From contig UBNE01000010.1 of the NCBI GenBank assembly GCA_900466745.1, positions 46,510 through 110,509 of the forward strand: DNA of 64,000 bases, given 5' to 3'. This document shows positions 35,147 to 43,273 of this stretch, one piece after another. The notes beneath the pieces are model-generated. The model worked only from the letters and a program-made list of their open reading frames with translations, was not told the origin of the DNA and searched no databases. Source of the stretch: Hyphomicrobiales bacterium (lineage in GTDB: Bacteria > Pseudomonadota > Alphaproteobacteria > Rhizobiales > Beijerinckiaceae). Position 1 is the first letter of the stretch. Every line of letters begins with the position of its first letter. The position numbers were made by a program, and so were the translations under genes.

Positions 35147-36142
35147 TCACGGCGCGGCCGGACAGTGCCCGACGCGGATGACATCGCTGCAACGCGGGCC
35201 GCGGCGGAAATCGTCGTAGCTGACGCTCCAGGGCAGCCGGCCCGCGGCGCGGTAGGGGCCGAACTTGAAATACTGGTTGCGGCCGAGGCCCGGGCCGGCG
35301 TGGCCGACATGCCCCGTGACCGTGACGGTCGGGACGCCGTCGGCCAGGATCTCGATATGGCCGCCGCCGGAGGGGCCCGGCTGCGAGCGCACGACGAAAT
35401 CGATCCAGCCCGAGCGGGCGGCGGGCAGGTCGGCGTGCCGCGTCACCCGGATGGCGGGGGCGCAGGCGTCGAAATAGCCCGGATAATCCTCCGGCGCCGA
35501 GCCGGCCTCGACCGCGACCAGGGCGCGGGTCTGCCGGACCTTGGGGCGGCTGAAGACGCGCGCCTCGCCGGGCAGGCAGCCCTGCGGGCGCTGCGGGCCG
35601 CCGATCCGAAAGGATTCGACGAAATCGGTCTCGACGGTGAAGCCGAGGCGGCCCCGATAGAGTCTCAGGGCGAGGAAGGGCGAGAAGTCGCCCGGCGCGT
35701 CGCGGCGGATCTCGCGCTTCCACTGCGCCATGACGTGCCGGCGGTCGTCCTGCGGCAGCGGCTCCTCCAGCCGCATGGCGAAGCCGTACCAGACCGCTTC
35801 GGCATAGGGCACGAGAACCCTCGGGCGCTCCCAGACCTCGGCGCGCTCGCTGCAGCCGCGGGCGTCCGGCGCGCAGGCCGGCATGACCGTCAGGGTCAGC
35901 CCGCCGCGCCCGCGCAGCGGAGCCCTCGCGCCGAAGGCGACCTTCCCGGCGCGCTGCTCGGGATTGTTCTTGTAGAAGAGCCCGCCGCCGGGCGCGAAAC
36001 CGCCCTGCTCGAAGCCGTCGCTCAGGAGGCGGCCGGCCGGGCCGCGGACGGGGTCCGGCGCGGCGGCGGGCGCCGCGCCCGGAAGCAGCACCGCCAGCAG
36101 CAGCGTCTGCGCGATCCGATGTCTTCCGGCGAGCCGGGCCAT
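35147..36142 (-). CDS. Secreted polysaccharide lyase (heparin lyase I-like)
   Basis: A 331-residue exported protein; MARLAGRHRIAQTLLLAVLLPGAAPA is the signal peptide, so the inner Met at 36142 is preferred to the upstream one. The mature part resembles the polysaccharide-lyase jelly-roll fold: RAEVWERPRVLVPYAEAVWYGF, HVMAQWKRE, FRIGG, and a C-terminal NQYFKFGPYR. It has four or more cysteines that could form disulfides. It is likely a periplasmic or secreted lyase supplying oligosaccharides to the adjacent importer; this link is inference. Confidence 0.75.
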   Translation of the reverse strand: MARLAGRHRIAQTLLLAVLLPGAAPAAAPDPVRGPAGRLLSDGFEQGGFAPGGGLFYKNNPEQRAGKVAFGARAPLRGRGGLTLTVMPACAPDARGCSERAEVWERPRVLVPYAEAVWYGFAMRLEEPLPQDDRRHVMAQWKREIRRDAPGDFSPFLALRLYRGRLGFTVETDFVESFRIGGPQRPQGCLPGEARVFSRPKVRQTRALVAVEAGSAPEDYPGYFDACAPAIRVTRHADLPAARSGWIDFVVRSQPGPSGGGHIEILADGVPTVTVTGHVGHAGPGLGRNQYFKFGPYRAAGRLPWSVSYDDFRRGPRCSDVIRVGHCPAAP

Positions 36143-36297
36143 GTCGTCTCCGAATAGGGCGGCTCCGGGCGGCGGCATGCCGGCCGGCCGGAGCCGCGGA
36201 TTGTGCGCCGCCCCGCGCTCACCATATATGGACGCCTACGGGCCGCGGAGCCCCGTTTCAACCGGGTGCGCGGCCGCGCCGAACAGGATCGTCTCCT
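36143..36297. promoter_or_regulatory. Divergent intergenic region
   Basis: 155 bases between the leftward lyase and the rightward pseudo-ABC cassette. It should contain both promoters. No operator or clear -35/-10 pair stands out by eye. AGGATCG about ten bases before the TTG at 36298 is a plausible ribosome-binding site for the rightward gene. Confidence 0.4.
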
Positions 36298-39033
36298 TTG
36301 GAGCCCAACCTTTTCCGCTATATCTGGCAGAAGAGCCGCAGCGAGCAGATCGTCGTCCTGGCGATCATCCTCGTCTCGATCCCGTTCAACTGGGCGTCGT
36401 TCGACGTTCCCAAGCGCATCGTCAACGACGCCATCCAGGGCGGGGCCTTCAAGGGCGGGCACAGCACGGCGACGCTGATGGACCTGACGCTGCGGCTGCC
36501 CTCCTGGCTGGGCGGCGCCAGCGTCAGGGTGTTCGACGGCATCCAGGTCGGGCAGCTCGGCCTGCTGATCGGGCTTTCCGGCTATTTCCTGGTCCTCGTC
36601 CTGATCAATGGCGGCTTCAAATACGTCGTCAACGTGCGCAAGGGCATCCTCGGCGAGCGCATGCTCAGGCGCATGCGCTACGACCTGTTCAGCCAGCTCA
36701 TGCGCTTCCGGCCGGAGGAGATGCGGGCGGTCAAGCCGGCCGAGATCGCCAGCATGATCAAGGACGAGGTCGAGCCGATCGGCGGCTTCGTCGGCGACGC
36801 CTTCATCCAGCCGGTCTTCCTGCTCAGCCAGGCCTTGACGGCGCTGGTCTTCATCATGGCGCAGAGCTTCTGGCTGGGCTCGATCGCGCTGCTGATCGTG
36901 CTGGCGCAGGCGATCATCATCCCGATCCTGCGGCGCGAGCAGCTCCGCCTCGGCCGCGAGCGGCAGATCGCCTCGCGCCAGCTCGCCGGCCGGATCGGCG
37001 AGATCGTCGACGCCGGCCCGATGATCCAGGGCCATGGCGCCACGGCCTATGTCCAGTCGGACATCGCCGCCCGGCTCGGGCAGCTCTTCGACATCCGCTA
37101 CGCGCTCTACAAGCGGAAATTCGCGGTCAAGTTCCTGAACAACCTGCTGGCCCAGATCACGCCGTTCTTCTTCTACGCGATCGGCGGCTATTTCGCGCTG
37201 CAGGGGCGGCTCGACATCGGCCAGCTCGTCGCGGTGATCGCCGCCTATCGCGACCTGCCCTCGCCGATCAAGGAGCTGATCGACTGGGACCAGCAGCGCA
37301 ACGACGTCACCATCAAATACGAGCAGGTGATCGCGCAGTTCAACAACGACGACACGCTGGTCCTCGACGAGGACAAGGCGGTGGCGCCGCTGCCGCCGGG
37401 CGGCGAGATCCAGGTCGAATCCCTGCAGATGCTCGACAATCGCGGCCAACCGCTGCTGACGCCGCTGTCCTTCCGCGTGTCGCGCCCCGGCCTCGTGGCG
37501 CTGATCGGCCCGCAGGGCGGCGGCAAGGACGTGCTCGGGCGCATCCTCGGCCGCCAGGCGACCAATTATGCCGGCCGGGTGCTGATCGACGGAGAGCCGC
37601 TCTCGGCCATGTCGGTCGAGCGGGCGAGCCATATCGTCGGCTATGCCGGCGACGAGGCGGAGATCATCGCCGGCTCGATGCGCGACAACATCCTGCTGCC
37701 GCTCCAGCGCCATCGGCCGAAGCTGAACGGGCAGGGCACGGTCCCGCCGGGCGAGCAGCGCCGCTTCGTCGAGGCGCTGCGCTCCGGCAACTCGCCCTTT
37801 CCCTTCGAGGCGGACTGGACCGACTACGACGGGGCCGGGCTCGACGACCGGGCGGCGCTGGCGCGCCGCGTCCGCGACCTGCTCGACGTGCTCGGCTGCA
37901 CGGAGGACATCTACAATCTCGGTCTCGGCGGCAAGGTGATGCCCCCGATCAGCGAGGAGGCCGACCGGCGCATCATCGCCGCGCGCCGGGCCGTGGCGCG
38001 CGAGCTGGCGCGGACCGATCGCGGCGACCTGGTCGAGCCCTTCGTCGCCGACCGCTACAACGCCAATGCGACGATGGCCGAGAACCTGATCTTCGGCACC
38101 TGCGCGACGTCGCGCTTCGACAGCGCCACGCTCTATTTCGAGCCCTATGCCCACGCCATCCTGCAGGCCGAGGCGCTGGTCGAGCCACTGGCGGAGATGG
38201 GCCGGCGGATCGTCGCCACCGTGGTCGAGATCTTCGCCGGCCTGCCGACCGGGCATGCGCTGTTCGAGCGCTACTCCTTCGGCTCCGCCTTCGATTTCGA
38301 GCGGCTGAACGGGCTGGCCGCGACCCTGGCCAAGCAGGACATGCGCGCGCCGCTCGACCCGGAGACCGAATGCGACCTCGTCGCGCTGGCGCTGGGCTAT
38401 ATCGAGCCGAAGCACCGGCTGAACCTGATCGACCAGCGCCTGCAGCAGCGGATCCTGCGGGCCCGCGCCAGCTTCCGCAAGCACCTGCCCGCCGATGCCG
38501 CGGGCGACGTCGCCTTCTACGATCCCGACCAGGTGATGTTCGGCGCCAGCGTGCGCGACAACCTGCTGTTCGGGCGGGTCGGCTACGGCATCGCCGATGC
38601 CGGCCAGAAGGTCTCGATGGTGGTCCATGAGGCGCTGTCGCGCGTCGGGCTCGAAGGCACGCTCTACCGCCTCGGCCTCGACACGGAGAGCGGCATCCGC
38701 GGGCGCTATCTGCCGGCCCGGCTGCGCCAGGCGGTTCCGCTGATGCAGGCGCTGATCAAGGCGCCGCAGATCGCGGTGCTCGATGTCGGGGCCTTCCTGG
38801 CGGTCGCGGAGGATCCGGCCGCGGTCGTCGCGCGGCTGCGCCGCTATTGCAGCGGCATGACACTGTTTCTTCTCATGGGAGATGCTAGTCTGGTCGAGGA
38901 TGTTCCGTTGCGGGTGGCCTTCCACGGTCCGACCGGCGTCGTCGAGGCCGGCGCCGCGCCGCCGGCCGGGAGCGATGCCCTCGGCCAGACGCCCCGCCTC
39001 GAGGACGCTCAGCGGATGGAGGCCCGGTCATGA
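36298..39033 (+). CDS. ABC-exporter-like protein with degenerate ATPase motifs
   Basis: A 911-residue protein from a TTG start; the next in-frame ATG would remove the first membrane segments. Residues about 20-330 look like an ABC exporter transmembrane domain. The nucleotide-binding part spans an unusually long 380-911. Walker A reads GPQGGGKD (residues 404-411), with Asp411 replacing the Ser/Thr that binds Mg. The place of the LSGGQ signature reads LPARL (805-809). Walker B reads IAVLDVG with Val830 instead of the catalytic Glu. ATP hydrolysis therefore looks unlikely. It is coupled by a four-base overlap to a cyclic-nucleotide-binding-fold gene and a cyclase-like gene. Confidence 0.82.
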   Translation: MEPNLFRYIWQKSRSEQIVVLAIILVSIPFNWASFDVPKRIVNDAIQGGAFKGGHSTATLMDLTLRLPSWLGGASVRVFDGIQVGQLGLLIGLSGYFLVLVLINGGFKYVVNVRKGILGERMLRRMRYDLFSQLMRFRPEEMRAVKPAEIASMIKDEVEPIGGFVGDAFIQPVFLLSQALTALVFIMAQSFWLGSIALLIVLAQAIIIPILRREQLRLGRERQIASRQLAGRIGEIVDAGPMIQGHGATAYVQSDIAARLGQLFDIRYALYKRKFAVKFLNNLLAQITPFFFYAIGGYFALQGRLDIGQLVAVIAAYRDLPSPIKELIDWDQQRNDVTIKYEQVIAQFNNDDTLVLDEDKAVAPLPPGGEIQVESLQMLDNRGQPLLTPLSFRVSRPGLVALIGPQGGGKDVLGRILGRQATNYAGRVLIDGEPLSAMSVERASHIVGYAGDEAEIIAGSMRDNILLPLQRHRPKLNGQGTVPPGEQRRFVEALRSGNSPFPFEADWTDYDGAGLDDRAALARRVRDLLDVLGCTEDIYNLGLGGKVMPPISEEADRRIIAARRAVARELARTDRGDLVEPFVADRYNANATMAENLIFGTCATSRFDSATLYFEPYAHAILQAEALVEPLAEMGRRIVATVVEIFAGLPTGHALFERYSFGSAFDFERLNGLAATLAKQDMRAPLDPETECDLVALALGYIEPKHRLNLIDQRLQQRILRARASFRKHLPADAAGDVAFYDPDQVMFGASVRDNLLFGRVGYGIADAGQKVSMVVHEALSRVGLEGTLYRLGLDTESGIRGRYLPARLRQAVPLMQALIKAPQIAVLDVGAFLAVAEDPAAVVARLRRYCSGMTLFLLMGDASLVEDVPLRVAFHGPTGVVEAGAAPPAGSDALGQTPRLEDAQRMEARS

Positions 39034-39479
39034 CGCTCGAAGCCGATCTCGCCTGCCTCAGCGGACTGTCGCTGTTCCGCGACCTGCCGCCCTCGCGCCT
39101 CAAGCTCGTCGCGCTGATGGGCGAGCGGCTGCGCTTTGCCGCCGGCTCCGTCATCGTCAGCGACCAGGAGCGGCTGCAAGGGGTCTATGTGATCCTGCAG
39201 GGCGACGTCGAATTCTCGCAGCGGCGCGAGGATGGCGGCGGCCGCCGGTTCCACAAGGAGGCCGGCAGCATCATCGGCGACGTCTCGCTGCTGAGCGGCA
39301 AGCGCTTCCTCGGCAAGGTCACGGCCGGTACCGACGTGCTGGCCCTCAGGATCCCGAAGGACCTGTTCTTCGAGCTGCTCCAGACCGTGCCGGAATTCAG
39401 CCTCGCGGTCAGCCGCGACCTGGCCGAGCGCGTCGCCCGGCTGGCGAACGCGCTGCTGCTCGCCGGCGAAGAGGCCTGA
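39030..39479 (+). CDS. Cyclic-nucleotide-binding-fold protein, altered ligand site
   Basis: A 149-residue stand-alone cNMP-binding fold (beta roll plus C-terminal helix) without a DNA-binding domain. It reads LFRDLPPSRLKLVALMGERL, then GVYVILQGDVEFSQR. The phosphate-binding cassette normally reads GE-x(4)-L-x(3)-RS/RT-A. Here it reads GDVSLLSGKRFLGKV (83-97), so Glu is Asp84 and the Arg-Ser pair is Phe93-Leu94. Canonical cAMP/cGMP binding is doubtful. It overlaps the pseudo-ABC gene and lies 16 bases before the cyclase-like gene. Confidence 0.82.
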   Translation: MTLEADLACLSGLSLFRDLPPSRLKLVALMGERLRFAAGSVIVSDQERLQGVYVILQGDVEFSQRREDGGGRRFHKEAGSIIGDVSLLSGKRFLGKVTAGTDVLALRIPKDLFFELLQTVPEFSLAVSRDLAERVARLANALLLAGEEA

Positions 39480-39495
39480 TGGAACGGGCCTGCCG

Positions 39496-41289
39496 ATGAG
39501 CGTGTCACAGATTGCCGGCGCCGGGGGGGCGACGGGAACGGGTATGGAGCAGGTGTCCTCCTGGAGCCGCAACATCCGCTTCGTCTCGGGCCTGATCCTG
39601 CTGGCCTTCGCGACCTCGCATTTCCTCAACCACGCCATGGGCATCTTCGGCGTGTATGCGATGGAGCAGGTGCAGAACTGGCGCTACTGGTTCTGGCACA
39701 CCTGGCCGGGCACCGTGGCGCTCTACGGCTCCCTGCTGCTGCACCCGCTCTTCGCGCTCCTGCGGGTGGCGCAGCGCCGGACCTTCAAGATGCCGGCGCG
39801 CGAGATGCTGCAGATCGCGCTCGGCCTGGCGATCCCGCTCCTGCTGGTCGACCATATCATCGCCACCCGGGTGGCGGGCGCCTATTTCCAGATCGACGAG
39901 AGCTACCGGGCCGTGCTGCGGCGGATCTGGCCCAATGCCGCCCTGACGCAGTCGCTGCTCCTCATCCTGGTCTGGGCGCACGGGATGATCGGCATCCATT
40001 TCCTGCTGCGCTCGCGGGACAGCTACCGCCACTGGCGCGACCTCTTCCTGCTCGCGGCGATCCTGGTGCCGCTGCTCGCCCTGATCGGCTTCTTCGTCGC
40101 GGCGCGGCAGGCGCTCCTGCTGGGGCTGCCGCCGGAGCTGGTGACGCCGGCCCAGGAGGCGATGGTCTCGTTCCAGGTGATCTGGGCGAAGCGGCTGTTC
40201 TACGGGCTGGTCGCCGGCTTCATGGCCTTCGTCGCGGTGCGCGAGGTGCGGATGCGCACCGCCCGGCAGATCACCATGCGCTTCGTCGGGCACGGCACGC
40301 GGCGGCTGGCTCCGGGGCCGACCGTGCTGGAGATGTTCCGGCGCTTCGGCATCCCCCATGCGGCGCTCTGCGGCGGACGGGCGCGCTGCGCCACCTGCCG
40401 GGTGCTGGTGATCGACGGCGCCGACCGCCTGCCGCCGCCGGCGGCGAACGAAGCCAGGCTGCTGCGCCGGATCTCGGCGCCGGACCGGGTCAGGCTCGCC
40501 TGCCAGATCAGGCCGCGCGACGACCTCCAGGTCCAGATCCTGCTCGCCTCGCGCCTCAACGCCATGCCGGGCCGGAGCCTCGAGCCCGACGCGACCTTGG
40601 GCCGGCGCGACCTGACCGTGATGGTCGCCGATCTCAGGGCCTTCTCGGCCCTGTCGGAGCGGCAGCTCCCGCAGGAGCTGATCGGCCTGCTCAACCGTTT
40701 CTTCGACGAGATGGGCCAGGCGATCACCGCCCATGACGGGCGCATCGACGCCTTCTATGGCGACGGCTTCATGGCGGTGTTCGGCCTCGAGGGCTCGATG
40801 GCGAAGGCGGCGCGGGCGGCGATCGCGGCGGCGGCGGACATCGTGCGCGCCGTCGAGGCGCTCAACCGCGAATTCGGCGCCGCGCTGCCGCTGCCGCTGC
40901 GGATCGGCATCGGCATCCACACCGGCAACACCATCGTCGGCGCGGTCGAGAACGACCATCTCGGCCGGCGCGAGATCACGGTGGGCGAGACGGTGATGAT
41001 CGCGAGCCAGCTCGAAGCGGCGACGCGGCGGGTGCTCGCCGACATCCTCGTCTCGGACGATACGGTCCGCACGGCCGCCCGCAGCTATCCCGATGCGACC
41101 GCCCTGAAGGTCGTGATCAAGGGGCGCGAGGCCCCTCTCGCCGCCTATGGCTTCGCCCCGGCCGCCGAGGCCGCGCGGCGCCGGCGCGGCAGCGAGGAGC
41201 CGGCTGCCGCCGCTGCGGAGCCGGTCCGGGGCGAGGCCGAAGCCGCCGGCGCCGCGCCGGATCCGCAACGGAAGCCGGAGGGAGCCTGA
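39496..41289 (+). CDS. CyaC-like membrane ferredoxin/adenylate cyclase, altered active site
   Basis: A 597-residue three-part protein. Six membrane helices (about residues 20-250) carry several His residues (SHFLNHAMG, WFWHTWPG, LLLHPLF, AHGMIGIH), as in the SdhC-like dihaem/quinone anchor known from Sinorhizobium CyaC. A 2Fe-2S ferredoxin domain follows with Cys292, Cys298, Cys301 and Cys336 (CGGRARCATC, then LACQ). The class III nucleotide cyclase domain is about 370-555, with metal Asp379 and Asp423. Its transition-state motif, normally VNxAxRL, reads VMIASQL: Asn is Met501 and Arg is Gln505. The usual base-recognising Lys is Ala419. Redox sensing is likely; cyclase activity is doubtful. 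Confidence 0.88.
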   Translation: MSVSQIAGAGGATGTGMEQVSSWSRNIRFVSGLILLAFATSHFLNHAMGIFGVYAMEQVQNWRYWFWHTWPGTVALYGSLLLHPLFALLRVAQRRTFKMPAREMLQIALGLAIPLLLVDHIIATRVAGAYFQIDESYRAVLRRIWPNAALTQSLLLILVWAHGMIGIHFLLRSRDSYRHWRDLFLLAAILVPLLALIGFFVAARQALLLGLPPELVTPAQEAMVSFQVIWAKRLFYGLVAGFMAFVAVREVRMRTARQITMRFVGHGTRRLAPGPTVLEMFRRFGIPHAALCGGRARCATCRVLVIDGADRLPPPAANEARLLRRISAPDRVRLACQIRPRDDLQVQILLASRLNAMPGRSLEPDATLGRRDLTVMVADLRAFSALSERQLPQELIGLLNRFFDEMGQAITAHDGRIDAFYGDGFMAVFGLEGSMAKAARAAIAAAADIVRAVEALNREFGAALPLPLRIGIGIHTGNTIVGAVENDHLGRREITVGETVMIASQLEAATRRVLADILVSDDTVRTAARSYPDATALKVVIKGREAPLAAYGFAPAAEAARRRRGSEEPAAAAAEPVRGEAEAAGAAPDPQRKPEGA

Positions 41290-41363
41290 CGCCGGAGGCA
41301 GGCTGGCGTTTGCCGGCGAGCCTGCCTATGGTCCGCGGGCTTTTGCCTCAAACCGAACGAACC

Positions 41364-42026
41364 ATGACGCCAGAACCGCCCGTCGAGGCTTTTCACGACC
41401 TGTTGCGCGGCATGGCGGCGTTGTCGGGCAATCGCATCGTCGCCGATGTCGCCCGGCTCTACGGCAAGGGCGCGCCGCCGGACCTCTCGATCGCCTGCAA
41501 CCACAAGCAGATCGCCTCGAAGCAGTGGCTGGTCGAGGAGCTGGCCAGGACGCTGCCGCGGCCGGACGGGCCGGTCTGGGTGCTCGGCGCCTGGTACGGC
41601 GTGCTGGGTGCCTTGCTGCTCGACGACGACAGGCTCGCCGTGCCGCAGGTCGTCAGCCTCGACATCGATCCGAGCTGCGCGCCCGTGGCCGAGACGCTCA
41701 ACCACCGCCATGTCGCGGCCGGCCGCTTCCGGGCCGTCACCGCCGATATGACGGAGCTCGATTTCGCGGCGCTGTCGCCGGCGCCGGGGCTCGTCGTCAA
41801 TACGAGCTGCGAGCATCTCGACGACGTTCCGGGCTGGCTCTCGACCTTGCCGGCCGGCCTGCCGCTGCTGCTGCAGTCGAACGACTATTACCGCGAGCCG
41901 GACCATCGCAGTTGCGTGCCCTCGCTCGACGCTTTCCGCGAACAGGCGGGATTGGCGGAGGTCTGGTTCGCCGGGGCGCGGCCGACGAAGAACTATACCC
42001 GCTTCATGCTGATCGGCCGGCGATGA
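41364..42026 (+). CDS. Class I methyltransferase-like protein
   Basis: A 220-residue protein from MTPEPPVEAFHD. The central region resembles a Rossmann methyltransferase: VWVLGAWYGVLGALL as motif I and VVSLDIDPSCAPVAETL as the acidic ribose-binding strand. Then come TADMTEL and VVNTSCEHLDDVPGW. No Gly-rich GxGxG is present, so cofactor use is uncertain. It overlaps the following glycosyltransferase by four bases, suggesting a role in modifying the same glycan. Confidence 0.65.
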   Translation: MTPEPPVEAFHDLLRGMAALSGNRIVADVARLYGKGAPPDLSIACNHKQIASKQWLVEELARTLPRPDGPVWVLGAWYGVLGALLLDDDRLAVPQVVSLDIDPSCAPVAETLNHRHVAAGRFRAVTADMTELDFAALSPAPGLVVNTSCEHLDDVPGWLSTLPAGLPLLLQSNDYYREPDHRSCVPSLDAFREQAGLAEVWFAGARPTKNYTRFMLIGRR

Positions 42027-43273
42027 CATCTCCGGCCGCGCCACGCCTCGCCATCGCGATGAAGGGCTATCCGCGCCTGTCGGAAACCTTCATCGCGCAG
42101 GAGTTGCTCGGCCTGCAGCAGCGCGGCCTCGCCTTCGAGATCTGGTCGCTGCGCCATCCCACCGATGCCGACCGGCACCTGATGCACAGGCAGATCACCG
42201 CGCGGGTGCGCTACCTGCCGGAATATCTGCACGACGACTGGGGCCGCGTGGCGCGCGGCCTGCTCGGCGCCTTGCGGCGGCCGGGGCTGCTGCGGCTGCT
42301 GCCGGTGTTCCTGCGCGACCTCGCCCGCGACCGGACGCGCAACCGCTGGCGCCGCTTCGGCCAGGCCTGCGTCATGGCGCGGGAGCTTCCGGCGGGCATC
42401 CGGCACCTGCACGTCCATTATCTGCACACGCCGGCCTCGGTCATTCGCTATGCCGCGCTGCTTCGGGGGCTGAGCTGGTCCTTCTCCGCCCATGCCAAGG
42501 ACATCTGGACGACACCGGATTGGGAGAAGCGCGAGAAGATCGCAGATGCCGCCTGGGGCGTCACCTGCACGCAGGACGGGCATCGCGCCCTGGAGCGGCT
42601 GGCGGAGCGGCCCGACAAGGTCGCATTGCTCTATCACGGGCTCGACCTCGCCCGCTTTCCGGCGCCCGGCCCGCGGCCGGCGCGCGACGGCTCCGACCCG
42701 TCCGACCCGGTGCGCTTCGTCACCGTCGGGCGCGCCGTCGCCAAGAAGGGCTTCGACGACCTGCTCGACGCGCTCTCGCGGTTGCCCTGCGTGCTCGACT
42801 GGCGGCTGACGCATATCGGTGGCGGCGAGAAGCTCCAGGCGCTGAAGGCGCAGGCGCGGGCGCTCGGCCTCGCGGACCGGATCGACTGGACCGGGCCGAA
42901 GGCGCAGGCGGAGGTGGTCGCCGCCCTGCGGGAGGCCGACCTCTTCGTGCTGCCCTCGAAGCAGGCGGGCGACGGCGACCGCGACGGCCTGCCCAATGTC
43001 GTGATGGAGGCGGCGAGCCAGAAGCTGCCGATCGTCGCCACCGATTTCGCCGGCATCCCCGAATTCGTGCGCTCCGGCGTCGAAGGCGTGCTCGTCCCGC
43101 CCGGCGACGTCGAGGCGCTGGCGGCGGCGCTGGCCGATCTCGCCGCCGCGCCGGAGCGGCGCCTGGCGTTGGGCGAGGCCGCCTTCCGGCGTCTGACCGG
43201 GGCGTTTTCGGCCGCGGCCGGGCTCGACCGGATCGCCGCCACGCTGCGGAGCTCGGCGGGCGAGGGCGCATGA
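42023..43273 (+). CDS. GT4-family glycosyltransferase
   Basis: A 416-residue GT-B enzyme. The N-terminus has MKGYPRLSETFIAQELLGLQQRG, typical of exopolysaccharide glycosyltransferases of the colanic-acid type. The donor domain has VTVGRAVAKKGFDDLLDAL, IGGGEKLQALK and the PNVVMEAASQKLPIVATDFAGIPE-type nucleotide-sugar site. The start and stop overlap their neighbours by four bases, giving a tight methyltransferase-GT4-GT28 unit. Product unknown. Confidence 0.87.
   Translation: MTSPAAPRLAIAMKGYPRLSETFIAQELLGLQQRGLAFEIWSLRHPTDADRHLMHRQITARVRYLPEYLHDDWGRVARGLLGALRRPGLLRLLPVFLRDLARDRTRNRWRRFGQACVMARELPAGIRHLHVHYLHTPASVIRYAALLRGLSWSFSAHAKDIWTTPDWEKREKIADAAWGVTCTQDGHRALERLAERPDKVALLYHGLDLARFPAPGPRPARDGSDPSDPVRFVTVGRAVAKKGFDDLLDALSRLPCVLDWRLTHIGGGEKLQALKAQARALGLADRIDWTGPKAQAEVVAALREADLFVLPSKQAGDGDRDGLPNVVMEAASQKLPIVATDFAGIPEFVRSGVEGVLVPPGDVEALAAALADLAAAPERRLALGEAAFRRLTGAFSAAAGLDRIAATLRSSAGEGA

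Noticed and set aside
36022..38925. 967-codon open frame on the minus strand
   Set aside because: It is the antisense of the pseudo-ABC gene: Arg/Asp/Ala/Gln-rich, with no domains or ribosome-binding site. The opposite frame has a recognisable ABC exporter membrane domain.
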